A stretch of DNA of 16,714 nucleotides from Candidatus Kuenenia stuttgartensis. Its GTDB lineage: Bacteria > Planctomycetota > Planctomycetia > Isosphaerales > Isosphaeraceae. This document shows, one piece after another, positions 15,867 through 16,714 of the stretch. Position numbers and translations under genes: made by a program. The stretch spans positions 1-16,714 of the forward strand of contig CAMBZY010000014.1 of the NCBI GenBank assembly GCA_945872325.1, written 5' to 3'. The notes beneath the pieces are model-generated. The model worked only from the letters and a program-made list of their open reading frames with translations, made no database searches and had not been told where the DNA came from. Position 1 is the stretch's first letter, and each line of letters opens with the position of its first letter.

Positions 15867-16714
15867 ATGGCGACCATCATCATCGACGGCCAGAACTACG
15901 AGCTGCCTGAAGGGGCTAAGTTCAACGCCATTCAGGCTGCACGACATTTCGGCATTGAAATTCCTTACTACTGCTGGCACCCAGCCCTATCGGTTGTAGC
16001 CAACTGTCGTATGTGCGAGATCGAGGTCGGTAGCAAAGATGCGTCCGGCGAAATCAAGATGCTCCCGCGTCTGACTCCCGGCTGTCAGACACCGGTCCGC
16101 GATGGAACCGTTCTGGTCACCGACAGCAGCAAGGTTCTCGAACACCGCAAGAACATCATGGAACTGCTCCTGATCAACCACCCTCTGGACTGTCCAGTGT
16201 GTGATCAGGCAGGCGAGTGTGGTCTTCAAGATTACAGCTATTCGCACGGCCGAGCTGAGCACAGATTTGTCGAAGAGCGGAACGTCAAGCCAAAGAAAGA
16301 TGTTTCCGACCTGATCGTCCTCAATACTGACCGCTGCATCATGTGTACCCGATGCGTCCGCTTCACTCGCGAGATCACTGGTACTGCCGAACTTCAGATC
16401 ATGCGTCGTGGCGATCACGGCGAAATTGCAATTTTCCCCGACCAGCCTCTGGATAACCCATTGGCCGGTAACGTGGTTGACCTTTGCCCTGTTGGTGCTC
16501 TTTTAGACAAAGACTTCCTCCATAACCAACGCGTTTGGTTCCTTTCGAAGCACGACACTGTCTGCACAGGTTGTTCGACAGGCTGTAATATCAGCTCGGA
16601 AGAAAATGCCGGTAAAGTCTGGCGCCATAAGCCTCGTCATAATCCTTACGTGAATGATTACTGGATTTGTGATGAAGGTCGCTATGGTTACAAGTCTGCC
16701 AATGCACCTGATCT
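15867..16714 (+). CDS. nuoG: NADH-quinone oxidoreductase subunit G, N-terminal part (window ends inside gene)
   Basis: The largest peripheral subunit, holding the wire of Fe-S clusters. The 282 visible residues contain, in order: [2Fe-2S] N1b ligands C36, C47, C50, C73; N5 ligands H105, C109, C112, C118 (HPLDCPVCDQAGEC); N4 ligands C157, C160, C163, C207; and the start of the molybdopterin-oxidoreductase-like domain with C233-x2-C236-x3-C240-x27-C268. The last motif is the N7 cluster site known from E. coli and Thermus NuoG but lost in many bacteria. ATG 15867 has CGGAA seven bases upstream. The gene is 51 bases after nuoF and continues beyond the window. Confidence 0.97.
   Translation, partial: MATIIIDGQNYELPEGAKFNAIQAARHFGIEIPYYCWHPALSVVANCRMCEIEVGSKDASGEIKMLPRLTPGCQTPVRDGTVLVTDSSKVLEHRKNIMELLLINHPLDCPVCDQAGECGLQDYSYSHGRAEHRFVEERNVKPKKDVSDLIVLNTDRCIMCTRCVRFTREITGTAELQIMRRGDHGEIAIFPDQPLDNPLAGNVVDLCPVGALLDKDFLHNQRVWFLSKHDTVCTGCSTGCNISSEENAGKVWRHKPRHNPYVNDYWICDEGRYGYKSANAPD

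Overview
The window looks like a piece of a mesophilic Gram-negative-type bacterial chromosome, most probably a planctomycete. This placement is an inference from the overall mix: paired beta-ketoacyl synthases, a heptahaem secreted cytochrome, intergenic 'cgggggctatcgcccgg' palindromes of a kind I associate with planctomycete genomes, and weak or absent Shine-Dalgarno sequences on several genes. No rRNA or other marker is present to prove it. All recognisable genes lie on the + strand.

Layout. (1) 2-3480: end of a fatty-acid/polyketide-type block. It holds a beta-ketoacyl synthase homologue cut by the window edge whose nucleophilic Cys and second catalytic His are replaced, then an intact FabF-type ketosynthase, then a membrane-anchored alpha/beta hydrolase. 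(2) 3481-5472: a PurF-family amidophosphoribosyltransferase with its own putative promoter (TATAAT overlapped upstream by a 9-bp inverted repeat) and two hairpins after the stop. (3) 5473-6390: a non-coding, repeat-dense island of small GC-rich palindromes plus a 58-bp tandem duplication flanked by 31-bp direct repeats. (4) 6391-7868: an apparently complete 1,478-bp IS4/IS50-type insertion sequence, for which I could find imperfect terminal inverted repeats and a flanking 5-bp direct repeat. (5) 8172-9577: a seven-haem c-type cytochrome with a lipoprotein-like signal and a good intrinsic terminator. (6) 9703-10657: an unrecognised secreted, Ser/Arg-rich, probably disordered protein behind a structured leader. 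(7) 10717-16714: the start of a complex I operon in canonical order, nuoA-nuoB-nuoC-nuoD-nuoE-nuoF-nuoG, with nuoG running off the end.

How it works together. The nuo genes encode the NADH-oxidising and connecting arm of respiratory NADH:quinone oxidoreductase, and the visible cofactor ligands (FMN/NADH site, N1a, N1b, N2, N3, N4, N5 and the optional N7) are all present. The nuoA upstream region is unusually busy: an intrinsic terminator and a perfect TGTGA-N6-TCACA palindrome (CRP/FNR-family style) are packed into about 60 bp before the preferred nuoA start. The cytochrome and the secreted protein upstream have their own signals and are probably separate units. The most unusual items are the catalytically degraded ketosynthase paired with an intact one, the repeat island beside the insertion sequence, and the nuoA control region.
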